A stretch of DNA of 64,000 bases from an uncultured bacterium (GCA_938024995.1 CALJDU010000006.1:1-64000); one strand, 5' to 3'; positions 36,782 through 48,665 are shown, counted from the stretch's first letter. The notes: a model not told the origin generated them from the letters alone. Made by a program: numbers and translations.

Positions 36782-37481
36782 CACGCACCTCCGTGGACTG
36801 GCGTCATCCCCGTACAACGCAGCATGCGTGCCAACCTCCCGGGCGATCGATTCTCGGAAGAAGATCGATCGCTTAGCGTGCTCGATAATACTAATGGTGG
36901 TGACTGTCCCTCCCACCTACTGGATGCTGGAGCACGGAGACCTCACTTGGGATCATTCGTGAATTCCCTAATCATTCCGGGGCTACGAACTGCCGAGTCC
37001 GGATGTGTTAAGGACCTGACGGACTTAACTCCATGTATTTACGTGGCTTTTCGTCTTCGAGACAATTTGTCCGAGATCCTCCGGCCTTCTGTAGACAGCG
37101 CGCGATCAGAAGTTAACGTCCTGATCTGAAGCACTTAGGGCCGATGGACGATCGCTTGGCATGTCGATTGCGGTGTCACCCGGCGGCTCCTCTTTCGGAG
37201 TCCCCCGTTGTGCAACCACTAACGACCGTCACGACTGTCCAAATCCCGATGAACTTCCAACTGGCACGTCTTTGTACTGCTCACGAGCCTCCGATTGACA
37301 TCGGAAGGTCATTCGTGCACCACCGACCGCCCAAGGTCCTAGGCGCCCACGTCTATGGCCAATTGGCGCGGTCTCAACGCGCCGGCGCACTACCCGATTC
37401 CATCTCACCGGTTGGTCGCCAACAAAATCCCCAGCTCTCTTTTGCTGCGCTCTCTTTTTTTCAAATCTCGAAGGTAAACGC
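36782..37481. other. Long intergenic region, visibly lower GC
   Basis: A 700-base gap between divergent genes, visibly richer in A/T than its surroundings. It carries a sigma-54-like element at 37157-37172, about 310 bases before the metalloprotease ATG. The short open frames crossing it (for example 37144-37485) lack protein-like features. The region from 37185 to 37481 would be an unusually long 5' UTR if the sigma-54 site is used. No riboswitch class recognised. Confidence 0.6.
37157..37172 (+). promoter_or_regulatory. Sigma-54-like promoter upstream of metalloprotease pair
   Basis: TGGCATGTCGATTGCG fits TGGCACGrNNNTTGCW with three mismatches at non-core positions. The GG/GC cores and their spacing are exact. 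The predicted transcription start is near 37184. Confidence 0.5.
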
Positions 37482-40400
37482 ATGAAGCGTCATCTCTCTC
37501 TCTCGGTCGCGCTGCTGACCACCGCCCTCTCGCTCGCAATCGGTTGTGCCGAACCTGCGACCGTGAACCGTGTCGGCGTGAACGTCGTGCAGAAGAGCCT
37601 CTTCACGGGCTCTTGGTACTTCTCGTCCACCGTCATCGACGTTGACTACGAGTCGGCAGGCATCGGGACGTACCCGGGTGACTCCGCGATCGACTTCGGC
37701 GCGTCGGACCTCGGAAGCATTCCGCGTGTTCGCTGGGTCATCGACGAGGACACGCTCTTTGCGTATCGCGACTACGAGATTCTCGAGGGCGGTAACCCCT
37801 CCGAGGTGGAGCCAGGTGACTACCTTGGTCAGCCTGTCGCAGCGTTCATGATTGAGTCGCACTTCGACATTCGCCGCGCGTACAGCACGGTGACTGGCGA
37901 GGAGCAGAACGTGCTCGTCGAGAACGCGACCGACCGTCGCTGGTACGAGCGCGAGTACATGCGCGTCAACTGGTCGAAGAACCTGTTGCCCGCGTACTAC
38001 GGCCAGATCGCGAACCTCTACGAGATCCTCGGCCTCTACAACCGCGAGCCGGCCGACCTCTTCATTCAGGGCGCGTCGGAGTTCCCCGACTCGTGGCAGC
38101 CCACGTTCGACTTCATGGCCTGTCAGGGCATCGACGACACCTCCGCCGGTTGCAGCGCCGGCGAGCGTGACCTCGCTGAAGACTACAACCAGGGCGACCT
38201 CTACCACTTCAGCTTCGTGACGCAGGAGATCATCTCCCCCGGTCAGGTTCCGAACCCCTTCGGCCCCGGCACCGTCCAGTGGTGCACCTCGGTCTACGGT
38301 GACGCGCCGGCGTGTAACTCGAACGCCGTCTTCGTGCGGAACGCTTTCCTCAAGGTCAGCGACACGCGCCAGTACGTTCCCGAGAACTGGCTCGACACGC
38401 GCTTCGAGCGTCACGGTTACTTCCGCGTCGAGCGCCTCACGGTCGACCGCGCGCGTGCCGCCGACGAGCCCGGTTTCGGCATCACCGACTTCCTCAACTA
38501 CAACGCGAACCGCCACAACATCTGGCGCGACTGGTACGACGAGGCGGGCAACTCGATCCCGTACGCCGAGCGCCGCACCCGCCCGATCGTCTACTACACC
38601 TCGCACGAGGTTCCGGGCCACCTGATGAAGCCGAGCCACGCGCTCATCGGTTCGTGGAACGAGGTCTTCATGCGCACCGTGCGTGACCTCAAGGGCTTGC
38701 CGAGCGCGGAGTACCCGCGCATCGATTGTCAGACCGAAGACCCGGAGGCGTACTGCTACTGCACTTCGGATGGTGGCGAGGTCATCAACCCGACCTGCGC
38801 CGGTCTCTACGATCCCTTCGAGACGCCGGAAGCGGCCGCCGCCCGTGGCGTCGTGAACCCGTACCAGTGTCACGTGAACGTGCCCGAAGGTGCGGAGCCG
38901 GACATGAACCGTCCGGATCTCTCCGACATTCACTTCTTCGAGTGGTTCAACGCCGAGCAAGAAGGCGACGAGTGCATGGTTGAGCTCCGTGTCAACAACT
39001 GCAACCGCGCCGCGGTGCTCGCCAATGGTGGAACCTTCGACGGCCTCGACTGCCAGGAGCGCGGCGACATGCGCTACAAGCTCCTCAGCTACGTCGACCA
39101 GCCGGGCACGCGCTTCCTCGGAGTCGCGACACTTCGTGGTGACCCCGTTACCGGTGAGCTCATCGTGGGTGACGCGAACATCGGTGGGCCGGCCCTCGAT
39201 GGCTACCGCACCTTCGCGCTCCAGAACTACGACCTTCTCAACGGCGCCCTCACGGACCGTGACTTCATCCTCGGCGAGGATGTCCGCGGTTACCTCGAGA
39301 ACCTTGAGCGCGTTCAGCTCCCGGCCACGCCGCAGCGTGACTTCAACGTCGCCATCGACGGCGTCGGCGAGATGGACCCGGGTCTGCGCAACCAGATCAA
39401 CAACCAGATGGGCCGCTACTTGAGCCGCGCCGCGGACCTCTCCGGTCCTGAAGGCCGCGCGAACACGTACATCGACCGCCGTAACACGTTGGCCGGTACC
39501 CCGACCGAGCGACGCCTCATGGAGAACCCAGAGACGCTCATGCTCGCGGGTATCGACGTCATCCCGGAAGGCATCACGCCCTCTGACATCGGCGACGAGA
39601 TTCTCAACCGCGTCTCCCCGTTCCGGACCGACGTCTCGGAGCAGGTCAACTACTGGCGCGAGACCGAGACGAAGATCAGCTCGGCGAACGTCATGATGCC
39701 GAACGAGTTCGTCGACAACTCAGTCCTTGAGTTCGTCAACAACCACCGTGACTGGGAGCGAGGCCGCCTCGAGATCTCCCTCAACCGGAACCTGTACTTC
39801 GAGACGCAGCTCCACGAGCTGGGTCACTGCCTCGGTCTTCGCCACAGCTTCGGCTCAAGCGCCGACCCGGCGAACTACTTCGACGAGTACTACCACATCC
39901 GGGATCGCGTTCAGCTTCCCGACCCGCGTGACTTCGACATCGACGGGACCAACGGTCTCAGCGTCGCCGAGCAGCGCGCGTACGAGGCGGACTACCAGGC
40001 CGCGAAGGAGCGCCAGGAGCTCCTCGGGATCGACAAGTGGATGAACACTTCGGTCATGGAGTACACGGCGCAGTGGTACGAGCGTACCGTCGCGGAAGCC
40101 GGCAAGTACGACCACGCGGCCATCAGCTTCGGCTACGGCGACTTGGTCGAGGTCTACGACAACGAGGCCGGTCTCGAGTACGCCGACATCACGCCGATCA
40201 ACACCGAGCGCAGCTGGGTGAAGTACTACCACGGTGGTGAGGTCTGCGAGACCGACGCCGAGTGTCCCTTCAACGGCTCCGGCTCGCGTTCAGGCGAGCT
40301 CTTGGAGTCCAACCTGACCGCCGGTCTGGTTCAGACCTGTTCGCCGCACCCGGCTGGTTCGGGCCACGGCAGCATCTGCACCAACTTCGACGACGACATG

Positions 40401-41810
40401 GAGCAGGCCGCGATTGACGACCCGAGCCCGCGCTGGGCGCCGGTCGAGTACCGCTACTGCACTGATGATCGCGTCGGCTCGATCGGCTGGTGTCACCGCT
40501 TCGATGAGGGTGACAGCTACCGCGAGGTCGTCCGCAACATCGGCGAGCAGTTCCAGCGCCAGTACCTCTGGACGAACTTCCGCCGGTACCGCTCGAGCTT
40601 CTCGATCGGCAACTACCTCTTCGGTCGCCTCATCGGACGTCAGTACAACATCCTGCAGGCTGTCTTCCACAGCATGCTTTACCAGTACCAGACCGATGAA
40701 GACTTCCGCTCCTCCGAAGGCGCGTTCGGCTTCTACGACCAGTTCATGGCGACGGCTGACATCCTCAACTTCTACGGGTCTGTCCTCGCGACGCCCGACA
40801 TCGGTACGTACCGTTGGAACGAAGGCTGGGAGCGCTACCAGCGCGTGAGCGTCGACCCGGACGCGCCGGGCGCACAGCTCCGGATGCCGCTCGGCACTGG
40901 CCGCTACCTCTCGACGACCTACCAGCGAGGTCTCTCAGGCATCACGCGCATCGAGCGCATCGGCTCCTTCTACGAGAAGTGGTTCACGATGCAGATGCTC
41001 ACCTCGCGTGGTTTCGGAGCGCCCAGCTACACCCGCGATGTCCCGTACTGGACGAACTTCTACGACCTCTTCCCGGTCGAGATGCAGCAGCTCTTCCAGG
41101 GACTCATCGCCGACCAGCCGGAGGCCATCGCGCCGCGCATCGCCTGTAACGGCGGAACGTTCCCGACCTGTCTCGACCCCGAGCTCGTCTACATGAACCT
41201 CTACCGAGGTGACTGCAGCGACCCCTCGACCTGCCGACCGGCTCCCGAGGACACGTACGCGGGTCTTCCCGTGCTCGAGTTCGGTGCGTTCTCGACCATT
41301 CAGTTCTTGGCCGCGGTCTACGCGCTCGCCGACTTCCCGGTCTTCTTCGACACGAGCTTCCAGAACCAGCTCTTCATCTGTGTTGAGGGACAGGGCGACT
41401 GCCACCGTCCCGACGCCGATGCCGTCGAGGGCACCGACTACATCACCTACGCCTCGCCGCGCTACGGCAAGACGTTCATCGCGTGGCAGGTCGAGCCGAC
41501 CGTCGCCGTGCCGAACGCCGAGTCCATTGGCTTCCAGATGGTCGAGGAAGCTGGCGTCTCCGCCTGCCTCGTCCAGGCGCTGCGTACCTACCGTGGCGAC
41601 TTCGGCGGCGCGCCCAACGATTCAGCCAACCTCTCGGCTGACGACAACGCCTGCTTGGCTGACGCCAGTTACTCCATCCCGAGTGACACGGTTCGCCTCG
41701 ACAACGAAATCGAGCGACTCGATGACCGCCTCCGCGAGCTTGAGTCCTTCTTCTTCCAGATCATCCAGCTTGAGCGAGACTACGGGATCGCCAACTACCT
41801 GCGCTTCTGA
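37482..41810 (+). CDS. Giant zinc-metalloprotease lipoprotein (metzincin), copy A
   Basis: A 1442-residue lipoprotein (LAIGC, Cys22). The zinc-binding metzincin motif HELGHCLGLRH starts at residue 778 (ligands His778, His782, His788; catalytic Glu779), and a Met-turn candidate TSVMEY follows about 80 residues later. The motif style and RGDPVTGELIVGDANIGG resemble the DUF5117/DUF4953 zinc-dependent metalloprotease group, but the total length is greater. The N-terminal 450 residues contain RVRWVIDEDTLFAYRDYE, shared with the next gene. Exported and anchored to the outer membrane. Proteolytic prey or matrix digestion is inference. Confidence 0.85.
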   Translation: MKRHLSLSVALLTTALSLAIGCAEPATVNRVGVNVVQKSLFTGSWYFSSTVIDVDYESAGIGTYPGDSAIDFGASDLGSIPRVRWVIDEDTLFAYRDYEILEGGNPSEVEPGDYLGQPVAAFMIESHFDIRRAYSTVTGEEQNVLVENATDRRWYEREYMRVNWSKNLLPAYYGQIANLYEILGLYNREPADLFIQGASEFPDSWQPTFDFMACQGIDDTSAGCSAGERDLAEDYNQGDLYHFSFVTQEIISPGQVPNPFGPGTVQWCTSVYGDAPACNSNAVFVRNAFLKVSDTRQYVPENWLDTRFERHGYFRVERLTVDRARAADEPGFGITDFLNYNANRHNIWRDWYDEAGNSIPYAERRTRPIVYYTSHEVPGHLMKPSHALIGSWNEVFMRTVRDLKGLPSAEYPRIDCQTEDPEAYCYCTSDGGEVINPTCAGLYDPFETPEAAAARGVVNPYQCHVNVPEGAEPDMNRPDLSDIHFFEWFNAEQEGDECMVELRVNNCNRAAVLANGGTFDGLDCQERGDMRYKLLSYVDQPGTRFLGVATLRGDPVTGELIVGDANIGGPALDGYRTFALQNYDLLNGALTDRDFILGEDVRGYLENLERVQLPATPQRDFNVAIDGVGEMDPGLRNQINNQMGRYLSRAADLSGPEGRANTYIDRRNTLAGTPTERRLMENPETLMLAGIDVIPEGITPSDIGDEILNRVSPFRTDVSEQVNYWRETETKISSANVMMPNEFVDNSVLEFVNNHRDWERGRLEISLNRNLYFETQLHELGHCLGLRHSFGSSADPANYFDEYYHIRDRVQLPDPRDFDIDGTNGLSVAEQRAYEADYQAAKERQELLGIDKWMNTSVMEYTAQWYERTVAEAGKYDHAAISFGYGDLVEVYDNEAGLEYADITPINTERSWVKYYHGGEVCETDAECPFNGSGSRSGELLESNLTAGLVQTCSPHPAGSGHGSICTNFDDDMEQAAIDDPSPRWAPVEYRYCTDDRVGSIGWCHRFDEGDSYREVVRNIGEQFQRQYLWTNFRRYRSSFSIGNYLFGRLIGRQYNILQAVFHSMLYQYQTDEDFRSSEGAFGFYDQFMATADILNFYGSVLATPDIGTYRWNEGWERYQRVSVDPDAPGAQLRMPLGTGRYLSTTYQRGLSGITRIERIGSFYEKWFTMQMLTSRGFGAPSYTRDVPYWTNFYDLFPVEMQQLFQGLIADQPEAIAPRIACNGGTFPTCLDPELVYMNLYRGDCSDPSTCRPAPEDTYAGLPVLEFGAFSTIQFLAAVYALADFPVFFDTSFQNQLFICVEGQGDCHRPDADAVEGTDYITYASPRYGKTFIAWQVEPTVAVPNAESIGFQMVEEAGVSACLVQALRTYRGDFGGAPNDSANLSADDNACLADASYSIPSDTVRLDNEIERLDDRLRELESFFFQIIQLERDYGIANYLRF

Positions 41811-41821
41811 TGAGGACCACC

Positions 41822-44800
41822 ATGAACAATCAACAGACGCACTCCAACAAGCAAAACAAAGCCATGCACAAGATCACACGCCTTGGGCTCGTCCTCTCAC
41901 TCGCGCTTAGCATGTTCGGCCTCGCCGGCTGCAACACGGGTGCGGACGACGTCATTCAGGTCCAGACCAACCTCGTCGATAAGAGCATCTTCGAGGGTGA
42001 GTGGTGGATGAACCAAACCGTCCTCGACTCCGATGCGGCGGCGACGGCTTACACCGGTACGTTCCGCGGAGACTCGTTCTTCACGGACCTGGGTATCGAT
42101 AAGGGCTGGTTTGGCGCCGTGGCGCGCATTCGCTGGGTCATCGACGAGGACTTCCTCTTCGCTTACCGCGCGTACGAGCTCATCGATGGTGGTAACGATG
42201 ACGGTCGTGACGCCGACTTCCGTGGCCAGCCGCTCGCGGCCTTCGCCATTGAGAACCACATCGACATCCGACGCTCGTACAACGGGCTCACGGGTGAGGT
42301 GACCAACGTCACCGTCGAGAACACCATGGACCGTCGCTGGTACGAGCGAGACTTCATGCGAGTGGACTGGTCGATGAACCACGTTCAGTCGTTCTCGCTC
42401 CTCATGGACACGATGGACCTCTACGGTGGCTCCCGTCGTGAGTCGCAGCACTTCCTTATCCAAGAGGACGGCGCGCACAGCGACTTCCCCGCCCACTACG
42501 CGCCGCAGTTCGTGCGCGTCGGCGAGGACCCGAACTACCGTCTCGGCGACGAGTGGCCCGGCAGCATGAGTGACTCGGTTCACTACATGAGCTTCACCAC
42601 GCAGACGATGGTCTCCCCCGGCGTGAACTGCTTGTTCCTCGGCGGCGGACCCTGCCAGACGTACTCGTTCCCGACCCGGAACGCTTTCCTTCGCGTCCCG
42701 CCGAACCACACCTACGCGGTCGGCACGCAGACCTACGATGAGTACGACCGCTTCGGTGTCTTCCGCAGCCTCCAGCGCACCTACGTGCGTGGTGGTCAGG
42801 CGACCGACACCCTTCGTCGTCACTGCACCGAAGACGAGGACTGTGGCCTCGGCGCGTTCTGTGACCTCGGTCGCAACATCTGTAACGGTGGTTTGACTGA
42901 GGATTACGGCGAGACCGATTTCCTCGCGTTCTACCGTCCGCGTCACAACTTCTTCCAGTCGTCGCTCACCGACACCGAGTGTCGCGCCGACTGGGAGTGC
43001 AACGGCCAGTACGAAGACACCCCCGGCACCCCTGGTTCCGAGTGTGACCGTGCCGCGCGTCGCTGCACCATCCCGCTTCAGGACCGAGAGATTCGCCCGG
43101 TCCGCTACCACCTCACGGACAACTACCCGCCTTACCTCGTGAAGTCGGCCTACCAGGTCATCGGCGACTGGAACGAGGTCTTCATGGAGGGCTGGCGCTC
43201 CACGCAGAACCGCGAGGTTCCCGACTACTCGGTCGCGACCGTCACCTGTCAGGAAGACGACCCGACCACGTACTGCTTCTGCGGCTCCGCCGACGATGTG
43301 GGTGGCACCTGTGCTGGCAAGTACGACCCCTTCATCTCGCCGGACGAGTTCCGCGCGCAGGGCGTTCGTATGCCCTACGACTGTCAGATCGTGAACGACG
43401 CGTTCACCGAGCCGACCAACCCGCAGTCCTACGACGACTACACGATGCCGGACGTCTACCAGTACGAGTTCCGTGGCGAAGAGTGCATGATGCTCCTCAT
43501 CACGAACTCGTGTGACCTTCAGCGTACGAGCAAGGACCAGACCTGCGACGAGCTTGTGCCGGACGGCAAGTGGGAGCAGCCGGGCGACCTTCGCTACCAG
43601 TACTTCAGCTACGTCGACCAGGTCTACACGCCGTTCGGTGGTCTCTCCGAGCTTCGCGCCGACCCGGCGACCGGCGAGCTCATCACGGCGGACGCGAACT
43701 TCGCGGCCAACGTGACCCGTGCCGGCAGCCTCCTCGGCAACACCTGGTTCCCCGCGCTTCGCTGCGTCGGTGACCTGGGCTGTGCACCGGGCGAAGAAGG
43801 CGCGGACGAAGAGTGGCTCACGGGTGAGAACCTTCGTGAGTACTACGACCGCGCGGGTACCACCGAGCATCCGGTTGGTATCGCGGCCTCGGGCTCCGAC
43901 GGCTTCACCACAGAAGACGGCAGCCGCCCGGCCATCCCGGTCGATATCAGCGGACGCCTCAACGAGATGATCCACCGCGCCATGCCGCGCATTGAGCGTC
44001 TTCGCGGCGTCGAGGGTCGCGCCAACATCTTGAGCGACCGTATGCGCGAGCTCGAGGGCACCGAGGTCGAGTCCCGTCTTCTCGGCGCGGTTGAGCGTGA
44101 GGTCATGCAGGCCCACTTCAAGGCGAACGAAGCGGACATGACGAACGTCGCCGCAAGCGCTCGCATCAACGACGACGCGATCATGAACCAGGTCTCGCCG
44201 TTCCGCGGCAACGGCTTCATCGACCACCTTCTCCAGGGCGACCGTGAGAAGGAGCGTCTCGGCAACCACAACGCCTGCTTCCATGACATCGAGGCCGGCA
44301 TGTACCGCCGTCGGTACATGGAGTACTTCGCGGAAGCGTTCCGCGGTCGCTCGGCTTCAGAGGCCAGCATCCGCATGCAGCAGCTCTACGCGCGAAACGT
44401 CCAGTACCACGAGATGGGTCACAGCGTCGGTCTCCGCCACAACTTCGGCGGCACCTTCGACCGTAACCACTACGGCAACGGCTACTTCAACCAGGTCGCC
44501 GACGGTGACCTCGCGCTTCCGCAGCTTGAGGACTACGACAGCCCCACGCTTGACGGAAACGCGGACGGCTTCGTCGGTGGTGGTGAGGTCAACCGCTTCC
44601 TCGCCGACCTTCGCGAGGTCCGCAACGAGCGCTCCGCGCGAGGCATCTACAACTACACCAGCAGCTCCACGATGGACTACGCGGGTGACATGTCCGACGT
44701 CCAGGGCCTCGGTCGTTACGACAAGGCCGCGACGGTCTGGAACTACTTCGACCGCGTCGAAGCCTACGTGGGCGACCCCCGCGTCAGCTCGGGCGACTCG

Positions 44801-46444
44801 CTCGACGGCTTGACCCTCTCGCACACGACCGACCGCCAGTGGATGCGCATCTACAACGGTGGTGAGTCCTGTGACGAAGACATCCAGTGCCCGTACGCGG
44901 ACACCGGATCCAACCCGTCGCTCGCGACCTACGGCGAGGACGGCCTGACCCAGCCGGTCACGCAGCGCTGCATTCGGAACCCGCGTTACACCCGTCTCCC
45001 GGAGCCGTGTGGTGGTGACCGTAACTGTGTCTGCTCGAACTTCGACGAGGACTTCCGCGACTACGTCGACGGCGTCGCGTACGACAGTGACCGCGACGGA
45101 GACCGTGAGCTCGACTTCTGGCCGACTCGCTACCTCTTCTGCTCGGACAGCCGCACCGCGGATATCTCCTGGTGTAACCGTTTCGACGCCGGTGAGTCCT
45201 TCCAGGAGGCCATCGACCACTTCCGACGCAGCTGGGAAGAGAGCTACCCCTCGACCTACAACCGTCGCTTCTACCGAAGCGGTCCGCGTACCCTCGCGTC
45301 CTACGGCTCAGTCGTCAGCGCCGCGAAGATCTACCAGCACCTGTTCTTCCGCCTCTTCTTCGAGCCGGGCTTCAGCAGCAACGACGGTCCTCTCGGCTTC
45401 AACGACCAGTTCTTCGCCTCGGTTGACGCCATGAACTGGTTCACCGAGCTCGTGAACCTCCCGGACATCGGTTCCTACCGCGGTGAGGACCGAGACGGCG
45501 ACGGCACCGCCGACGTCTACGTCCACATGGGCGAGGACACCGACATGACCGGCGCTGACTTCTCCCTTCCGATGGGTCAGGGCTACGGCATGTGGACGCA
45601 GTACCAAGAAGGCCACCAGGGCTTCTTCCGCGCAGAGCGCGCTGGCGTCTTCTACGACAAGTACTTCGCGCTTCTCGCCCTCGCGCTTCGTGACTGGGGC
45701 CTGAGCTTCGGCGCTGACGAGCGATACTTCATCAACTTCTACGACCTCTTCGATGTCGAGATGACGGAGTTCTTCGGCGGCATGGTCCTCAACGACGAGT
45801 CGTGGTTCGCGCCGCGGGTCGACGTGAGCGGAGCCGACCCGGTCGTGCAGAACCTGAGCTGGTACCGCGGTGTCACGCTCGGCGAGTGCAACGTCGGCGG
45901 CGCCCGCGTGCCTTGTCGCGGCGACCAGGCCACGGTCTACCCGGGCCCGACCATCTCCGACACGAGCAACGAGATCCTGCGTACCTGGGCCACCGTGCTC
46001 GCGCTCGCGCAGTTCCCGGTCTTCTACGACACGAGCTTCGAGCAGCGTCTCATCATCTTCAAGCTCGACAGCGGCGGCGGACACGACATCCCCGACACGC
46101 AGCCCGACGGCAGCCCGACGATGGCATACGGCGACGGCTCCCTCCTGGGTCACGGCACCGCCGCGGATCCGGAAGACGCCCAGTACGTCATCTACGAGTC
46201 GGACCGTTTCCACACGCCGTACATCGCGGTCCGCGTCGAGCCGAGCATCGAGTTCAACCTCGAGGAGCAGCAGCTGGGCTTCCAGCTCCTGCGTCGCTTG
46301 GTCGACCTCCAGGCCGAGCGTAACGCGATGCCTCCGGGCGCCGCGCGCGACGAGGTCTCCCGTCGTCTCACGCAGAACGAGTCGTTCCTTGAGCTCTTGA
46401 TTGACCTCCAGGCGCGCTACGGCATCTCGAACAGCTTCTTCTGA
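41822..46444 (+). CDS. Giant zinc-metalloprotease lipoprotein (metzincin), copy B
   Basis: About 1540 residues, paralogous over its whole length to copy A. The signal peptide ends LAGC (Cys37). The start at ATG 41822 is backed by GAGGA five bases upstream; ATG 41810, overlapping the previous stop, is an alternative. The zinc motif HEMGHSVGLRHNFGG begins near residue 863 and a Met-turn STMDY follows. A Cys-rich insertion (CTEDEDCGLGAFCDLGRNIC) near 340-360 is absent from copy A. Both genes form one unit, with 11 bases between them, closed by a strong terminator. Confidence 0.85.
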   Translation: MNNQQTHSNKQNKAMHKITRLGLVLSLALSMFGLAGCNTGADDVIQVQTNLVDKSIFEGEWWMNQTVLDSDAAATAYTGTFRGDSFFTDLGIDKGWFGAVARIRWVIDEDFLFAYRAYELIDGGNDDGRDADFRGQPLAAFAIENHIDIRRSYNGLTGEVTNVTVENTMDRRWYERDFMRVDWSMNHVQSFSLLMDTMDLYGGSRRESQHFLIQEDGAHSDFPAHYAPQFVRVGEDPNYRLGDEWPGSMSDSVHYMSFTTQTMVSPGVNCLFLGGGPCQTYSFPTRNAFLRVPPNHTYAVGTQTYDEYDRFGVFRSLQRTYVRGGQATDTLRRHCTEDEDCGLGAFCDLGRNICNGGLTEDYGETDFLAFYRPRHNFFQSSLTDTECRADWECNGQYEDTPGTPGSECDRAARRCTIPLQDREIRPVRYHLTDNYPPYLVKSAYQVIGDWNEVFMEGWRSTQNREVPDYSVATVTCQEDDPTTYCFCGSADDVGGTCAGKYDPFISPDEFRAQGVRMPYDCQIVNDAFTEPTNPQSYDDYTMPDVYQYEFRGEECMMLLITNSCDLQRTSKDQTCDELVPDGKWEQPGDLRYQYFSYVDQVYTPFGGLSELRADPATGELITADANFAANVTRAGSLLGNTWFPALRCVGDLGCAPGEEGADEEWLTGENLREYYDRAGTTEHPVGIAASGSDGFTTEDGSRPAIPVDISGRLNEMIHRAMPRIERLRGVEGRANILSDRMRELEGTEVESRLLGAVEREVMQAHFKANEADMTNVAASARINDDAIMNQVSPFRGNGFIDHLLQGDREKERLGNHNACFHDIEAGMYRRRYMEYFAEAFRGRSASEASIRMQQLYARNVQYHEMGHSVGLRHNFGGTFDRNHYGNGYFNQVADGDLALPQLEDYDSPTLDGNADGFVGGGEVNRFLADLREVRNERSARGIYNYTSSSTMDYAGDMSDVQGLGRYDKAATVWNYFDRVEAYVGDPRVSSGDSLDGLTLSHTTDRQWMRIYNGGESCDEDIQCPYADTGSNPSLATYGEDGLTQPVTQRCIRNPRYTRLPEPCGGDRNCVCSNFDEDFRDYVDGVAYDSDRDGDRELDFWPTRYLFCSDSRTADISWCNRFDAGESFQEAIDHFRRSWEESYPSTYNRRFYRSGPRTLASYGSVVSAAKIYQHLFFRLFFEPGFSSNDGPLGFNDQFFASVDAMNWFTELVNLPDIGSYRGEDRDGDGTADVYVHMGEDTDMTGADFSLPMGQGYGMWTQYQEGHQGFFRAERAGVFYDKYFALLALALRDWGLSFGADERYFINFYDLFDVEMTEFFGGMVLNDESWFAPRVDVSGADPVVQNLSWYRGVTLGECNVGGARVPCRGDQATVYPGPTISDTSNEILRTWATVLALAQFPVFYDTSFEQRLIIFKLDSGGGHDIPDTQPDGSPTMAYGDGSLLGHGTAADPEDAQYVIYESDRFHTPYIAVRVEPSIEFNLEEQQLGFQLLRRLVDLQAERNAMPPGAARDEVSRRLTQNESFLELLIDLQARYGISNSFF

Positions 46445-46479
46445 TTCGAGCCGGCCTGCTCAACGCGGGCAACACAGAG

Positions 46480-46505
46480 AAAGGACACCTTCGGGTGTCC
46501 TTTTT
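46480..46505 (+). terminator. Intrinsic terminator with UUCG tetraloop
   Basis: Perfect stem AAAGGACACC / GGTGTCCTTT around TTCG, followed by a T-run (TTTTT). It ends the metalloprotease unit and separates it from the pyruvate dehydrogenase operon. Confidence 0.93.
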
Positions 46506-46660
46506 CGTTTCGAATGCGGATGAGGGTCTTCCAAGGACTTGGCGCTCAGCTTTGGACGCGTCTCAGAGTTCGTTCGTTTGCGCAGTTGCAGGGCCTTCGC
46601 CCACTTCGGTAGCCTGCCCGCACGAGGACGGCGCTTCGCTGTTCTTGTCAGGAGGAACGC

Positions 46661-47670
46661 GTGGCATCGGGACGAGACCGGCTGCTTGAGCAGTACCGAA
46701 CAATGACGACGATCCGCCGCTTCGAAGAGGAGTCGGCGCGCGCCTATGCGCAGGGCAAGATCGGAGGCTTCCTTCATCTCTACATCGGCCAGGAAGCGAT
46801 CGCGGTTGGCGCCGCGCACGCCCTACGCGATGGAGATCATGTCTTCCAGACGTATCGCGATCACGGCATCGCGCTCGCGCTCGGCATGACGCCCCGCGCC
46901 GGGATGGCGGAGCTCTTTGGAAAAGACACGGGGTGCTCTCGCGGCCTCGGCGGCTCGATGCATTTCTTCGATGTCGAGAACGGCTTCTTTGGAGGTTGGG
47001 GCATCGTTGGCGGTCACCTCGCGCTCGCCGCGGGGGCCGCGTTCAAGTCCAAGTACCTGAACGACGGCAAGGTCACGATCTGCTTCTTCGGCGAGGGCGC
47101 GACCAACATCGGCGGCTTCCACGAAGCGATGTCGCTCGCCGGTCTGTGGAAGCTCCCGATCGTCTTCGTCTGCGAGAACAACCAGTACGCCATGGGCACA
47201 CCCATGTCGCGCACCTCGGCGATCGAGGACCTGACGCTCAAGGCGGCTGGCTACGGGATGATCGGTGACCGCTTTGAGGGCCACGACATCGACACCACGA
47301 CGAGTCGTTTGCAGCTCGCGGTCGACCGTGCGCGCAACGGTGGTGGGCCGACCTTCATCGAGGTCCAGACGTATCGGTTCCGCGGTCACTCCATGAGCGA
47401 CCCGGCGAAGTATCGCTCACGCGCGGAGCTGGAAGAGCGAAAGAAGTCCGATCCCTGTCACATCGCGCGGACGCGTTTGATGGAAGCGGGCATCACTGAA
47501 GACCAGCTCGACGACATCGACGTCGAGATCGACACGCAGATCGACGACGCGATCAAGTTCGCGAACGAATCGCCGCCCGCGAGCGAAGCGTTCATGCACA
47601 ACTCGGTCTACGCGCCCTCGCTCATTACCGATCCCCATCGCTACGACCCGACGAACGGAGGGCAGGCCTG

Positions 47671-47671
<1 letters not shown>
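46661..47671 (+). CDS. pdhA: Pyruvate dehydrogenase E1 component, alpha subunit
   Basis: A 336-residue protein from GTG 46661 with a strong ribosome site (AGGAGG, 5-base spacing). It is a thiamine-diphosphate-dependent subunit that decarboxylates pyruvate and transfers acetyl to the E2 lipoyl group. Seen: GKIGGFLHLYIGQEAIAVGA, SRGLGGSMHFF, the ThDP motif GEGATNIG...VCENNQYAMGTP, and the phosphorylation-loop region YRFRGHSMSDPAKYR. The length is typical of the alpha2beta2 type. It is coupled to pdhB by a TGATG overlap. The predicted substrate is pyruvate; a branched-chain 2-oxoacid role is less likely but not excluded. Confidence 0.95.
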
Positions 47672-48657
<986 letters not shown>

Positions 48658-48665
48658 AGCACGAC

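Noticed and set aside
37262..37277. TGGCACGTCTTTGTAC as a second sigma-54 site before the metalloprotease genes
   Set aside because: The -24 half is perfect, but the TTG of the -12 half is one base too close and lacks the GC.
37144..37485. 113-codon frame in the long intergenic region
   Set aside because: It has no ribosome site or recognisable motif and overlaps the metalloprotease start. Its composition differs from the genes around it.
41897..44284. 795-codon open frame on the minus strand
   Set aside because: It lies opposite the second metalloprotease. It has Val/Arg-rich translation typical of a GC-rich shadow and no motif.
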